From the NCBI RefSeq assembly GCF_009659535.1, contig NZ_VJZZ01000006.1, positions 1-64,000 on the forward strand: a stretch of DNA of 64,000 bases, read 5' to 3'. This DNA is from Aggregicoccus sp. 17bor-14 (lineage in GTDB: Bacteria; Myxococcota; Myxococcia; Myxococcales; Myxococcaceae). Under the pieces are notes generated by a model. That model made no database searches. It was not told where the DNA came from and saw only the letters and a list, made by a program, of their open reading frames with translations. Positions 15,239 to 23,453 of the stretch are shown here, one piece after another. Position 1 is the first letter of the stretch. The number at the start of each line of letters is the position of its first letter. The translations under genes and the position numbers were made by a program.

Positions 15239-18223
15239 CTACGGGTTGGGCAGACCGAAGCTGGCGCCGGTGGTCGCGCTCACCCAGTCGGACAGGGTGT
15301 TCGAGTCCGTGGTGCTGATGCGCCGCACCGACGAGGCGGTCGTGTTGGTCAGGCCGGTCATGTTCACCGACACCGTCGACGCCGACGGGGTGCTCGTGTA
15401 CGTGCACAGGGCCCCGCCGCAGTCCGTGGGGAGCCACAGCCCCTCGGCCTGGGCGGCCTGGAGCTGCGCGGGGAACGCGCTGGCGGGCGTGCCGGTGGTC
15501 ACGATGAGGGGAACGGCGTCCTGGGTGGTGCCCGACGGGTCCTTCACGCGCAGCACGCGGTTTCCGTAGGTGAGGCCCGTGGTACCGCCGACCACGTCCC
15601 AGGCGGTGTCGTAGAAGGTCGGGACCTGGACCTGCGACTTGCTGGTGGTCTCGGTGACCTCGCCCGCGATGGGCGCGAGGTGCACCACGATGAGGTCGCC
15701 CGCGGCCACGACGACGTTGGGCAGCGTCGCGACGACGGTGCTCGGCGACTCCACCAGCGTGATCTTGTCCATCGTGCCGCCGCTCACCACCCGCAGCTCG
15801 ATGAGATCGTGGCTGCTCGGGAGGTTGGGGTTCAGCTCGTTGATGACCAGCTGCGCCGGCACCAGGAAGCCGGTGAAGCTGGCGCTGTTGGCCGCCGCGT
15901 CCACGCCGGCCGCGTGGGTGTCCGCCACGCTCGAGGCCACGGTGACCTGGTAGCTGGCGCTCGACACCTGCGGAGAGGTGGTGAGCTGGACCTGCTTGCC
16001 GGTGACCGTGGCGGAGCTCGCGACCAGGCCATTGGTGAGGGTGAACTGCTGGCCGCCGGCGTTCACGCTCGCAGGGTCGATGCGGCGATCGAAGGTGACG
16101 AGCACGCCGGTGCTGCTGGTGGCGGTCGCGCTGAGCACCTTGGGCGCCGGGCACGCGATGGCGAGGACCTCCGGGTCCGTCCAGGCAGAGACCTGCGCCT
16201 GGGCGTTGAAGCGCCACAGCGGCGCCGCCGTGGTGAGCGAGCAGCCCTGGGCCACGTCGAGCGAGTCCTGCACGGCGGTGGTGAGCCGCAGCTTCAGGTT
16301 CGGGCTGAGCGCGGCGACGCCGAGGGTGACGAAGCTCGCCGAGACGTGGCCCGTGCCCGCCGCGGCGAAGGCGGAGGCGACGGTGCCGCTCACCGTGACG
16401 AGCTCGCTGTCGAGCTCGTTCAGGCCCGCGACGAGGTCCTCGCTGCTCACGTCCTTGCGCAGCGCGTCCACGGAAGCCCCCGAGGAGACGACCGTGAAGC
16501 TCGCCGCGTCCAGCGCGGCGATGCGCGGCTGCGAGCCCACCGTCGCCTTGGCGGTGGCGTGGAAGGACACCGTGTCGCCCACCGTGGGCGCCGGGCTGAG
16601 GGTGGCCGGGTCCACGGCCACGAACACGGCCGGGCCGCTCTGCTCCGCCTGGAGGAAGAAGCCTGCGGGGTCGGAGGCCGCCGTCCCCGTGAGGACCTTC
16701 GTGAACGTCACGACCGCGCGCTCCACGTCCTCGGAGATGGGGCCGTCCGCGAGCGCGCGGATCTTCGCGATGCGCGCGGAGACCTCGGCGGGCGAGGGCA
16801 CGATGACGTAGGTCTCCGTGCGCACCGCCTCGGCGTTGCCGGCGAGGTCCACCGAGAAGAACTTCAGCGTCACGTTGCCGGTGAGCGAGAGGGGCGAGGC
16901 GTACAGCGGCGAGTCGCTCGTGGGCGTGCTGCCGTCCAGCGTGTAGTGCGTCGCGCTGCAGCCGCTGCCGGCCCCGTCGCTGCACGTCAGGGCCACGGAC
17001 TGCGTCCCCGTGTAGGAGCCGCTGGCGGGGCTCGCCGTGGTCGAGGGGGCGTCCGCGTCGATGACGTAGGTCTGCGTGTGCACGGTCTCGGCGTTGCCGG
17101 CCGCGTCCACAGAGAAGTACTTCACGGTCGTGTCGACCGAGACCTCGATGGCGCCGGTGTAGCGCGTGGAGGCGGTGGTCGGAGCGCTGCCGTCCACGGT
17201 GTAGTAGGTCGCAGCGCAGCCGCTGCCGCCCTCTCCGTCCGTGCAGGCCAGGGTGACGCTCTTCGCGGCGGCGTAGGTGCCGCCCGCGGGCGAGGCCGTG
17301 GTGGTGGGCGCGGCGCCGTCGATGAGGTAGCTCTCCGTGCGCACCGCCTCCGCATTGCCGGCCTTGTCCACCGAGAAGAACTTGAGCGTGGCGCTCTGCG
17401 CGACGACGACCGCGGCCGTGTACGGCGTGGAGTCACGGGTGGGCGTGCTGCCGTCGAGCGTGTAGTAGGTCGCGTTGCAGCCGCTGCCGGCGCCGTCCGT
17501 GCACGCGAGCGTGACGGCGGTGTCCCCCGCGAAGGTGCCTCCGGCCGGAGTGGCCTCGGTGGTGGGGGCGGCGCCGTCGAGCGTGTAGTCCTCGCTCGCG
17601 ACGGCGCTCGCGTTGCCCGCGACGTCCACCGCGAAGAAGCGCAGCGCGGTGCTCTGCGTCACCGCGAGGGGCGCCGTGTACGTCGGCGAAGACTGCGTCG
17701 GCGTGCTGCCGTCGGTGGTGTAGTGGATGGCGGCGCAGCCGCTGCCCGCGTCGGTGCAGGTGAGGGTCACGCTCTGCGCAGTGCGGTAGAGGCCGCCCAC
17801 GGGAGAGGCGGAGACCGTGGGGGCGGTGGTGTCCGAGGGAGACACCGCGAAGGTGTAGTGCTCGCTCTTCGCGGCCTCCGCGTTGCCGGCCACATCCACG
17901 GAGAAGAAGCGCACCGTGGTCTCGCTCGAGAGCTTCAGCGCGCTGCCATAGCGCAGCGAGGAGGTCGTCGGCGCTGCACCGTCCAACGTGTAGTAGGTGG
18001 CCGCGCAGCCGCTGCCGCTCGCGCCGTCGTCGCACTGCAGCGTCACCGTGACGCTGCCCGCGAAGCTGCCGCCCACGGGGGTGGCGCGGGTGGTGGGGGC
18101 CGTCGTGTCGGCCGATTGGGTCGGGGGAGGGGTCGGGGGCGAGCTGGAGCCGCAGGCGCTCGCGAGCTGGACCACGAGCAGTGCGGCAGCACACCGGCTG
18201 AGCCGGGAAAGCGTGGGGGTCAC
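15239..18223 (-). CDS. Large surface lipoprotein with five CHB_HEX-type repeats and a lamin-tail-like C-terminal domain
   Basis: The 994-residue product begins with a GTG start preceded by CGGAG and a lipoprotein signal ending LASACGSS. Five tandem ~88-residue units follow, each with APTT-ASPAGG, a C-x(n)-GSGC pair, a YYTLDGSTPT loop and a [RK]FFSVDxAGNAE strand, as in chitobiase/beta-hexosaminidase C-terminal-like domains. Next come an OB-like segment (VTFTKVLTGTAASDPAGFFL), an SbsA-style Ig-like unit (VLVTFDRRIDPASVN) and LVINELNPNLPSSHDLIEL, which opens a lamin-tail-like domain. Likely an exported adhesive or binding protein; no catalytic site is visible. Confidence 0.85.
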   Translation of the reverse strand: MTPTLSRLSRCAAALLVVQLASACGSSSPPTPPPTQSADTTAPTTRATPVGGSFAGSVTVTLQCDDGASGSGCAATYYTLDGAAPTTSSLRYGSALKLSSETTVRFFSVDVAGNAEAAKSEHYTFAVSPSDTTAPTVSASPVGGLYRTAQSVTLTCTDAGSGCAAIHYTTDGSTPTQSSPTYTAPLAVTQSTALRFFAVDVAGNASAVASEDYTLDGAAPTTEATPAGGTFAGDTAVTLACTDGAGSGCNATYYTLDGSTPTRDSTPYTAAVVVAQSATLKFFSVDKAGNAEAVRTESYLIDGAAPTTTASPAGGTYAAAKSVTLACTDGEGGSGCAATYYTVDGSAPTTASTRYTGAIEVSVDTTVKYFSVDAAGNAETVHTQTYVIDADAPSTTASPASGSYTGTQSVALTCSDGAGSGCSATHYTLDGSTPTSDSPLYASPLSLTGNVTLKFFSVDLAGNAEAVRTETYVIVPSPAEVSARIAKIRALADGPISEDVERAVVTFTKVLTGTAASDPAGFFLQAEQSGPAVFVAVDPATLSPAPTVGDTVSFHATAKATVGSQPRIAALDAASFTVVSSGASVDALRKDVSSEDLVAGLNELDSELVTVSGTVASAFAAAGTGHVSASFVTLGVAALSPNLKLRLTTAVQDSLDVAQGCSLTTAAPLWRFNAQAQVSAWTDPEVLAIACPAPKVLSATATSSTGVLVTFDRRIDPASVNAGGQQFTLTNGLVASSATVTGKQVQLTTSPQVSSASYQVTVASSVADTHAAGVDAAANSASFTGFLVPAQLVINELNPNLPSSHDLIELRVVSGGTMDKITLVESPSTVVATLPNVVVAAGDLIVVHLAPIAGEVTETTSKSQVQVPTFYDTAWDVVGGTTGLTYGNRVLRVKDPSGTTQDAVPLIVTTGTPASAFPAQLQAAQAEGLWLPTDCGGALCTYTSTPSASTVSVNMTGLTNTTASSVRRISTTDSNTLSDWVSATTGASFGLPNP
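16795..18112 (-). repeat. Five tandem ~264-bp coding repeats
   Basis: These encode the five CHB_HEX-like units of the surface lipoprotein. The third, fourth and fifth units are the most alike, which suggests recent duplication or gene conversion. Unequal crossing-over here would change the repeat number without breaking the frame. Confidence 0.6.
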
Positions 18224-19136
18224 TTGGATGCTCCGGGGAGTTCGAGGCGGCGCAGAGTTTCATTGCCGAGCGCTCCACTGCAAGCCTCCCACCCGAGCAA
18301 CAGAGGCCTCGCGCAGCCTCGTGCAGAACCCAGGGTGTCACCTCACGGGCGTGGGTCAGGAAGACCCCGACGAGCGGCGATGCCGAGCGCGCGCGTCTTG
18401 GCACCGAGGCCCGAGCGCAGGCGCGGCCGGAGCGCGGCCGCACGCGGAGCTCGACCGTCACGCGCGCGCGCTGCGCAGCAGGGGCGAGCCCACCCCGCAG
18501 CAAGGCCTGACGCGGCCGCGGCGAGGCCGCCCTGTGCGGGGCCCACTTCGAGCGCATCGCGCGCCGGAATGCACCCGCTTCGCGCTCCGTGGGGGCCAGG
18601 GGGCAGCACAGCGGCCGCGCGGCGCGCTCGCCACCGACCCGCGGCCGCGCGGCGGTCCGTCTGCTCGTGGGCTCCGCTGTAGGTCCGTGGCGGTGGCCCG
18701 GCAGCAGGTGACCGACAGGGGGCCCGCAGGAGCGGGGGAGCAGGCGGCCATCGAAGTTGCGGGTTGTGCGGGACTCGCGGTTGGGCGTAGTCCTGATTCG
18801 CCGAAAGCGCGTGTGGGTAGACAGCGCGCCCCTGCGACAGCAGCTTGAGGGAGGCGACATCCCCCTGCGCCTTCGCACCTGCCGGCGGCACCGAGCGCTC
18901 CCTGAGCCCGTGCCTGCAGCAGGGCGCGAGCCCGCCGCTCGCTCCCGGCGGTGCTCGCTCTCGAAATCGGTTGAATTCAAACGATCGCTCCCGCACCACT
19001 GCGGGCCTCACGGGGACGGGTAGTCGCGTCCGGTGGCGGTCCAGGCAGCACTGCGGACTCGTGGCCGGGCGTGGCGTCCAGAGGCGCAGTGGCGCCGATT
19101 CGATGGACCCCGCCCCCCCTTCCAAGGAGTCATGTG
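18224..19136. other. 913-base gene-free stretch
   Basis: Open frames exist on both strands but none has plausible start context, codon pattern or recognisable product. Some AT-richer sequence around 18965-18985 (including GGTTGAATTCAAACGATCG) may hold the promoter of the beta-helix gene downstream. I see no RNA gene or clear repeat. Confidence 0.4.
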
Positions 19137-21059
19137 ATGCAGGTTGTCTGTCCCCGTCGTCCCCGCGGCCGTGCCCGCGGCACTGCCCTTCTCCTGAGCA
19201 GCGCACTGCTCCTCGCAGCCTGCGGGGGAGGCAACATGGAGGGTGGCGACGAAACGACGTCCGACGGACTCGATACGACCGAGGCCGGACTGCGCAGCCA
19301 GACGCTCACGGCGTCGATGGTCCGCGTGAGCAAGAGCGCCGATCGGTCGAACTCGCAGCCGCTGCAGGGCGCGACGCTCACCGGCAACGTCTACATCTTC
19401 CTCCAGTCCGGCTCGGTCACCACCGCCCGGCAGGTGGAGTTCTACGCGGATGCCTCGCAGACGCCGGCCACCACCGAGACCAGCTCGCCCTGGGACTTCC
19501 TGGGCACCTCGTCCGGCGGCACGCCCAACGTCTACAACAGCGCCCTGCTCGGGGACGGCACGCACACGTTCACGGTGCGCGCTACCTTCGGCAACGGCAA
19601 GACGAGCGCCGTCACCGTGACGTTCACGGCGAAGAACGGCACCGTGCCCAACACGACGCCGACTCCCACGCCGACGCCGACTCCCACGCCGACGCCGACT
19701 CCCACGCCGACCGGCCCCCAGTTCTTCGTCTCCACCACGGGCAACGACGCGAACCCCGGCAGCGAGGCGCAGCCCTGGCGCACCATTCAGAAGGCGATGC
19801 GCTCGGCGACGGCAGGCTCCACGGTGAACATCCGCGGGGGCACCTATCCGGAGCGCCTCAGCGTGGGCGTGTCCGGCACCTCCGGCAGCCCCATCACCTT
19901 CCAGCCCTACGGCTTCTCGGGCGGCCCCAACTGCGGCGGCTACACGGGCGTCGCGTGCGGCGGCGAGAAGGTCATCCTCGACTACACCTCGCTTGGCACC
20001 GTGCGCGACGGCGTGCCCTACCTGGACATCAACGGGCGCACGGACATCCGCATCCAGGGCCTCACCTTCCAGAACTACAACACGCTGGGCGCGATGCAGC
20101 GCGGCGTCTGGGTGCACGGCGCCTCGCAGCGCGTGGAGCTGCGCAACAACCGCTTCCTGCGCATCAAGAACCCGGGCGCCTGGGACGGCACCAACGCGCT
20201 GCTCAACTTCTGGGTGGAGACGCCCGCCACCAACGTGACGGTGGCCGGCAACGAGCTCGGTGAGATCGTCTCCAACTACGGCGAGACGCTCACGCTCGCG
20301 ACGAGCAACGTGCTCATCGAGAACAACTGGATCCACGACACGGACGCCATCGGCATCAACGTGGGCCACCTCGCCTCGGGCGGCGGCCCCACCAACCTCA
20401 CCATCCGCGGCAACCTGCTCGAGTGGATCAGCCGCAAGCGTGACGGCAGCGTCTGGTACGGCAGCCAGGCGGCGTCCATCTACGTGAACGGCGCGGCCGG
20501 CTCCGTCATCGAGCGCAACACCGTGCGCGACTCCGAGTGGGCCTACGAGGTGTGCTCCGAGCCGAACTACCCGGACAGCCACGACATCGTCATCCGCAAC
20601 AACGTGTCGCTGCGCAACTACGCCGCGTTCCTCGTGGGCACCTGGTACAGCAACACCAACGGCTCCACCGTGTACAACATCAAGGTCCTCAACAACACGG
20701 TCTACGGCTCGACCCACGGCTTCGTCATCCGGCCGCACCAGAGCGCCACGGTGCAGTGGAAGAACAACCTCCTCGTGAACACGCCCACCCCGCTGGCCAA
20801 CTCGCTCAACTGGCCGCTGGGTCCCATGGACTACAACCTGTACAGCGGCAGCCCTGCCGGCCCTGACGCGCACAAGCTCACGGTGGACCCGCAGCTGACC
20901 AACCCGGCGGCGGGGGACTTCTCCCTGCGCTCCACCTCGCCCGCCGCCAACGCGGGCGACCCGGCCACCGCGACGGGTGACGTGGGCGCGGTGGACCTCG
21001 GCGGCGGCACGCGCCTCCTCGGCGGCCGCGTGGACATCGGGGCCGACGAGGTCCTGTAG
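19137..21059 (+). CDS. Secreted lipoprotein with right-handed parallel beta-helix (pectate-lyase-like) domain
   Basis: The 640-residue product has a lipobox (LLLAACGGG) and an N-terminal beta-sandwich-like part with bacterial Ig-like strands (about residues 60-170). A low-complexity Thr-Pro linker is encoded by tandem CCGACTCCCACG-type repeats near 19660-19720. A DUF1565/beta-helix domain follows, opening FFVSTTGNDANPGSEAQPW, a standard start for this fold, with many N-x-N ladder repeats. It ends VDIGADEVL, as beta-helix proteins of this class often do. It probably binds or degrades polysaccharide. The ATG follows AAGGAG. Two strong hairpins lie downstream. Confidence 0.85.
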   Translation: MQVVCPRRPRGRARGTALLLSSALLLAACGGGNMEGGDETTSDGLDTTEAGLRSQTLTASMVRVSKSADRSNSQPLQGATLTGNVYIFLQSGSVTTARQVEFYADASQTPATTETSSPWDFLGTSSGGTPNVYNSALLGDGTHTFTVRATFGNGKTSAVTVTFTAKNGTVPNTTPTPTPTPTPTPTPTPTPTGPQFFVSTTGNDANPGSEAQPWRTIQKAMRSATAGSTVNIRGGTYPERLSVGVSGTSGSPITFQPYGFSGGPNCGGYTGVACGGEKVILDYTSLGTVRDGVPYLDINGRTDIRIQGLTFQNYNTLGAMQRGVWVHGASQRVELRNNRFLRIKNPGAWDGTNALLNFWVETPATNVTVAGNELGEIVSNYGETLTLATSNVLIENNWIHDTDAIGINVGHLASGGGPTNLTIRGNLLEWISRKRDGSVWYGSQAASIYVNGAAGSVIERNTVRDSEWAYEVCSEPNYPDSHDIVIRNNVSLRNYAAFLVGTWYSNTNGSTVYNIKVLNNTVYGSTHGFVIRPHQSATVQWKNNLLVNTPTPLANSLNWPLGPMDYNLYSGSPAGPDAHKLTVDPQLTNPAAGDFSLRSTSPAANAGDPATATGDVGAVDLGGGTRLLGGRVDIGADEVL

Positions 21060-21073
21060 TCCCGCATCACCCC

Positions 21074-21106
21074 TGCGCCGGGCTCCGCGTCGCGGAGCCC
21101 GGCGCA
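21074..21106 (+). terminator. Strong GC-rich hairpin after the beta-helix gene
   Basis: A 16-bp inverted repeat, TGCGCCGGGCTCCGCG against CGCGGAGCCCGGCGCA, has one central base, so the effective stem is about 13 bp. It starts 14 bp after the stop codon. No U-tract follows; in such GC-rich genomes this form is still a likely terminator. Confidence 0.55.
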
Positions 21107-21130
21107 CCTTCGACGCTCCTGAGCACAGGC

Positions 21131-21162
21131 CGAGGGCGTGGATCGCGAGGTCCACGCCCTCG
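21131..21162 (+). terminator. Second hairpin downstream of the beta-helix gene
   Basis: A perfect 12-bp stem, CGAGGGCGTGGA against TCCACGCCCTCG, with an 8-nt loop, lies 24 bp after the first hairpin. Two hairpins in tandem suggest insulation of the downstream YidC-like gene. Confidence 0.5.
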
Positions 21163-21236
21163 TGTCGCCTTGACCCGCCCGGTTGCCTGGTTACTCCTGA
21201 GGCTCACGCAGTGAGCGCGCCGGGAGTGCGCACGAC

Positions 21237-21899
21237 ATGGGCCTGTGGACCGACTGGGTGCAGTGGGTGACGGACGCGGTGCTCGCGCTCTCCGGGCTGT
21301 ACGGCGGCAGCGTGGGGCTCGCGGTGGTGACGCTGTCCTTCGCGGTGCGGCTCGCGCTGCTGCCGCTGTCCCTGCGGCTCGCGCGGCGCTCGCGCGAGCA
21401 GCGCGCGCGCCTGGCGGCGCTGAAGCCCGAGCTCGAGGCGCTGCAGCGCCGCCTGAAGGCCGAGCCCGAGCGGCTCGCGCAGGAGACGCTCGCGCTCTAC
21501 CGCGCGCACGGCGTGGCGCCGGTGGACGGGCGCGGGCTGCTCGCGCTGCTCGCGCAGGCGCCGGTGGTGGGCGGCCTGGTGAGCGCGCTCTCGCGGGGGC
21601 GGCTCGCGGCGGGGCCCTTCCTCTGGATGGCGGACCTCGCGCGCCCGGACGTGCTGCTGCTCGCGCTGGTGGCCTGCCTCAGCGGCGCGGGCGCGGCGCT
21701 CAACCCCGACCTGCCGCGCGAGGGCCGGACGCTGATGGTGCTGCTGCCCGCGGCCCTCAGCGTGCTCTTCCTCTGGCGCGCCTCGGCGGCGCTCGGCCTC
21801 TACTGGGCGGCCTCGAGCGGCGTGGGCCTGCTGCAGTCCGCGCTGCTGCGCCGCGCTCCCGCCCGCAGTGCGCAGGGCACCGGCGGTCAGCGGCGCTGA
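21237..21899 (+). CDS. Miniature YidC/Oxa1-family membrane insertase paralogue
   Basis: The 220-residue product has the YidC/Oxa1 core: GGSVGLAVVTLSFAVRLALL as first membrane helix, then the basic cytoplasmic hairpin (LKPELEALQRRLK...ETLALYRAHGV), followed by three to four further hydrophobic helices. YidC proteins insert membrane proteins. The conserved cytosolic coiled-coil pair and the Arg in the first helix (SFAVRLALL) are present, but the large periplasmic P1 domain of Gram-negative YidC is absent. Length resembles Gram-positive SpoIIIJ. It is probably a second, specialised copy. Its last 13 bp overlap the convergent glycerate kinase gene. Confidence 0.75.
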   Translation: MGLWTDWVQWVTDAVLALSGLYGGSVGLAVVTLSFAVRLALLPLSLRLARRSREQRARLAALKPELEALQRRLKAEPERLAQETLALYRAHGVAPVDGRGLLALLAQAPVVGGLVSALSRGRLAAGPFLWMADLARPDVLLLALVACLSGAGAALNPDLPREGRTLMVLLPAALSVLFLWRASAALGLYWAASSGVGLLQSALLRRAPARSAQGTGGQRR

Positions 21900-23047
21900 G
21901 GTGCGCCCGCCGCGGAAGCGCGCGCCACCCGCCACAGCCGCGCGAGGTCCGCGGCGCGCGCCTCCAGCGCCTGCGCCGCGCCCGCCATCGCCTCCTCCAG
22001 CGAGAGGGGCCCGGGCACGAGGCTGAAGGCGGCCTCGATGCCGACGTCGTAGAGGCGCTGGTAGCCCTCGCCGAGGCTGCCCACCAGCGCGATGACGGGC
22101 ACGCCCGCCGCGCGCGCGATGCGGGCCACCCCCATGGGCGCCTTGCCGCGAAGGCTCTGCGCGTCCATCCGCCCCTCACCGGTGATGACGAGCTGCGCGC
22201 CGGCGCAGGCCTGCGCGAGCCCGGAGAGCTCCGCCACCCACTCGATGCCCGGGCGCGAGCGCGCGCCGAGGAAGGCCCGCAGCGCGAAGCCCAGCCCGCC
22301 GGCCGCGCCCACGCCGGGCTCGCTGCGGGGGTCCTCCCCCAGCGCCGCCGCCACCACGCCCGCGTAGTGCGCGAGCGCCGCGTCCAGCTCGGCCACCTGC
22401 GCGGGGCTCGCGCCCTTCTGCGGGCCGAACACCGCCGAGGCGCCGTGCGGCCCGCACAGCGGGTTGTCCACGTCCGCCATCACCTCCACCGGCACCTGCG
22501 CGAGCCGCGGGTCGAGCCCGGAGACGTCCACGCGCGCGAGCCGCGCGAGCGCCGCGCCCCCGGGAGGCAGCGCCACCCCGTGCGCATCGAGCAAGCGCAC
22601 GCCGAGCGCCTGGAGCAGCCCCGCGCCCCCGTCGTTCGTCGCGCTGCCGCCCAGGCCCACGATGATGCGGCGCGCGCCCGCGTCCAGCGCCGCGCGCACC
22701 AGCTCTCCCGTGCCGTGGCTGCTCGCGCGGGTGGCGTCGCGCGCGGCGCGCGGCACGAGGTGCAGGCCGCTCGCCGCGGCCATCTCCAGCACCGCCGTGC
22801 CGTCCGCGAGCCAGCCCCAGTGCGCGAGCACCGGCGCTCCCAGCGGCCCCTGCACCCGCTGCTGCCGCCGCTCGCCGCCCGTCGCCGCGAGCACCGCGTC
22901 CACCGTCCCCTCGCCGCCGTCCGCCATGGGGCGCAGCAGCAGCTCGGCCTGCGGGTCCACGCTCGCCCAGCCGCGCGCGATGGCGGCCGCCACCTCCGGC
23001 GCGCTGAGGCTCTCCTTGAACGAGTCGGGCGCGATGACGAGCTTCAC
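21887..23047 (-). CDS. Glycerate 2-kinase (GarK/GlxK family)
   Basis: The 386-residue protein begins KLVIAPDSFKESLSAPEVA, the family signature. It contains MADGGEGTVDAVL and GLGGSATNDGGAGLLQALG, matching glycerate kinase type I, which converts D-glycerate to 2-phosphoglycerate. Length is typical. The start is GTG, directly following the TGA of sugE with no gap (TGAGTG), so the pair forms one translated unit with sugE first. No glyoxylate or tartronate-semialdehyde genes are nearby to define a pathway. Confidence 0.92.
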   Translation of the reverse strand: MKLVIAPDSFKESLSAPEVAAAIARGWASVDPQAELLLRPMADGGEGTVDAVLAATGGERRQQRVQGPLGAPVLAHWGWLADGTAVLEMAAASGLHLVPRAARDATRASSHGTGELVRAALDAGARRIIVGLGGSATNDGGAGLLQALGVRLLDAHGVALPPGGAALARLARVDVSGLDPRLAQVPVEVMADVDNPLCGPHGASAVFGPQKGASPAQVAELDAALAHYAGVVAAALGEDPRSEPGVGAAGGLGFALRAFLGARSRPGIEWVAELSGLAQACAGAQLVITGEGRMDAQSLRGKAPMGVARIARAAGVPVIALVGSLGEGYQRLYDVGIEAAFSLVPGPLSLEEAMAGAAQALEARAADLARLWRVARASAAGAPQRR

Positions 23048-23374
23048 TCAGTCCCCCGCGCTGCTGGTGAACTTGAGCCCCACGATGGCCACGAGCAGCA
23101 GCGCGAGGAAGAGCAGCCGCGCAGGGGTCGCCGGCTCGTGGAAGAGGAAGATGCCCAGCACCGCGGCCCCGAGCGCACCGATGCCCACCCACACCGCGTA
23201 GGCCGTGCCGATGGGCAGCGAGCGCACGGCGAGCGAGAGCAGCACCATGCTCGCGGCGAGCGTGGCCGCGACGAAGAGCGTGGGCCACAGCCGGGTGAAG
23301 CCGTGGGTGTACTTCAGCCCCACGGCCCAGCAGGTCTCGAGCAGCCCGGCGACGATGAGGAGGAGCCATGCCAT
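23048..23374 (-). CDS. sugE: Small multidrug resistance protein, SugE/Gdx (guanidinium exporter) type
   Basis: The 108-residue, four-helix membrane protein closely follows E. coli SugE: IVAGLLETCWAVGLKYTHGF with the essential Glu13, then SLPIGTAYAVWVGIGALGAA. These residues separate the SugE/Gdx branch from the EmrE multidrug branch; Gdx proteins export guanidinium by proton exchange. It is the first gene of a two-gene unit with glycerate kinase. The 79-bp leader shared with the divergent gene shows no recognisable ykkC/guanidine riboswitch. ATG at 23374 is the only sensible start. Confidence 0.93.
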   Translation of the reverse strand: MAWLLLIVAGLLETCWAVGLKYTHGFTRLWPTLFVAATLAASMVLLSLAVRSLPIGTAYAVWVGIGALGAAVLGIFLFHEPATPARLLFLALLLVAIVGLKFTSSAGD

Positions 23375-23453
23375 GCGCAGGGCCGTACGGCCCCGGCGCG
23401 CCGCTGTCCACGGAAACCTTGACGGGAGGCGCGGCGAGCGACGCAATGCGCCC

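Noticed and set aside
18343-19206. Open frames on both strands between the CHB_HEX protein and the beta-helix gene
   Set aside because: No plausible start sites, no recognisable product, and composition typical of non-coding GC-rich DNA.
19660-19720. Short tandem repeats that might suggest a CRISPR or minisatellite
   Set aside because: They are contiguous CCGACTCCCACG-type units coding a Thr-Pro linker, without spacers.
23375-23453. Possible guanidine (ykkC-type) riboswitch upstream of sugE
   Set aside because: The 79-bp leader shows none of the conserved ykkC or mini-ykkC features that I could identify by eye; a covariance search would settle it.
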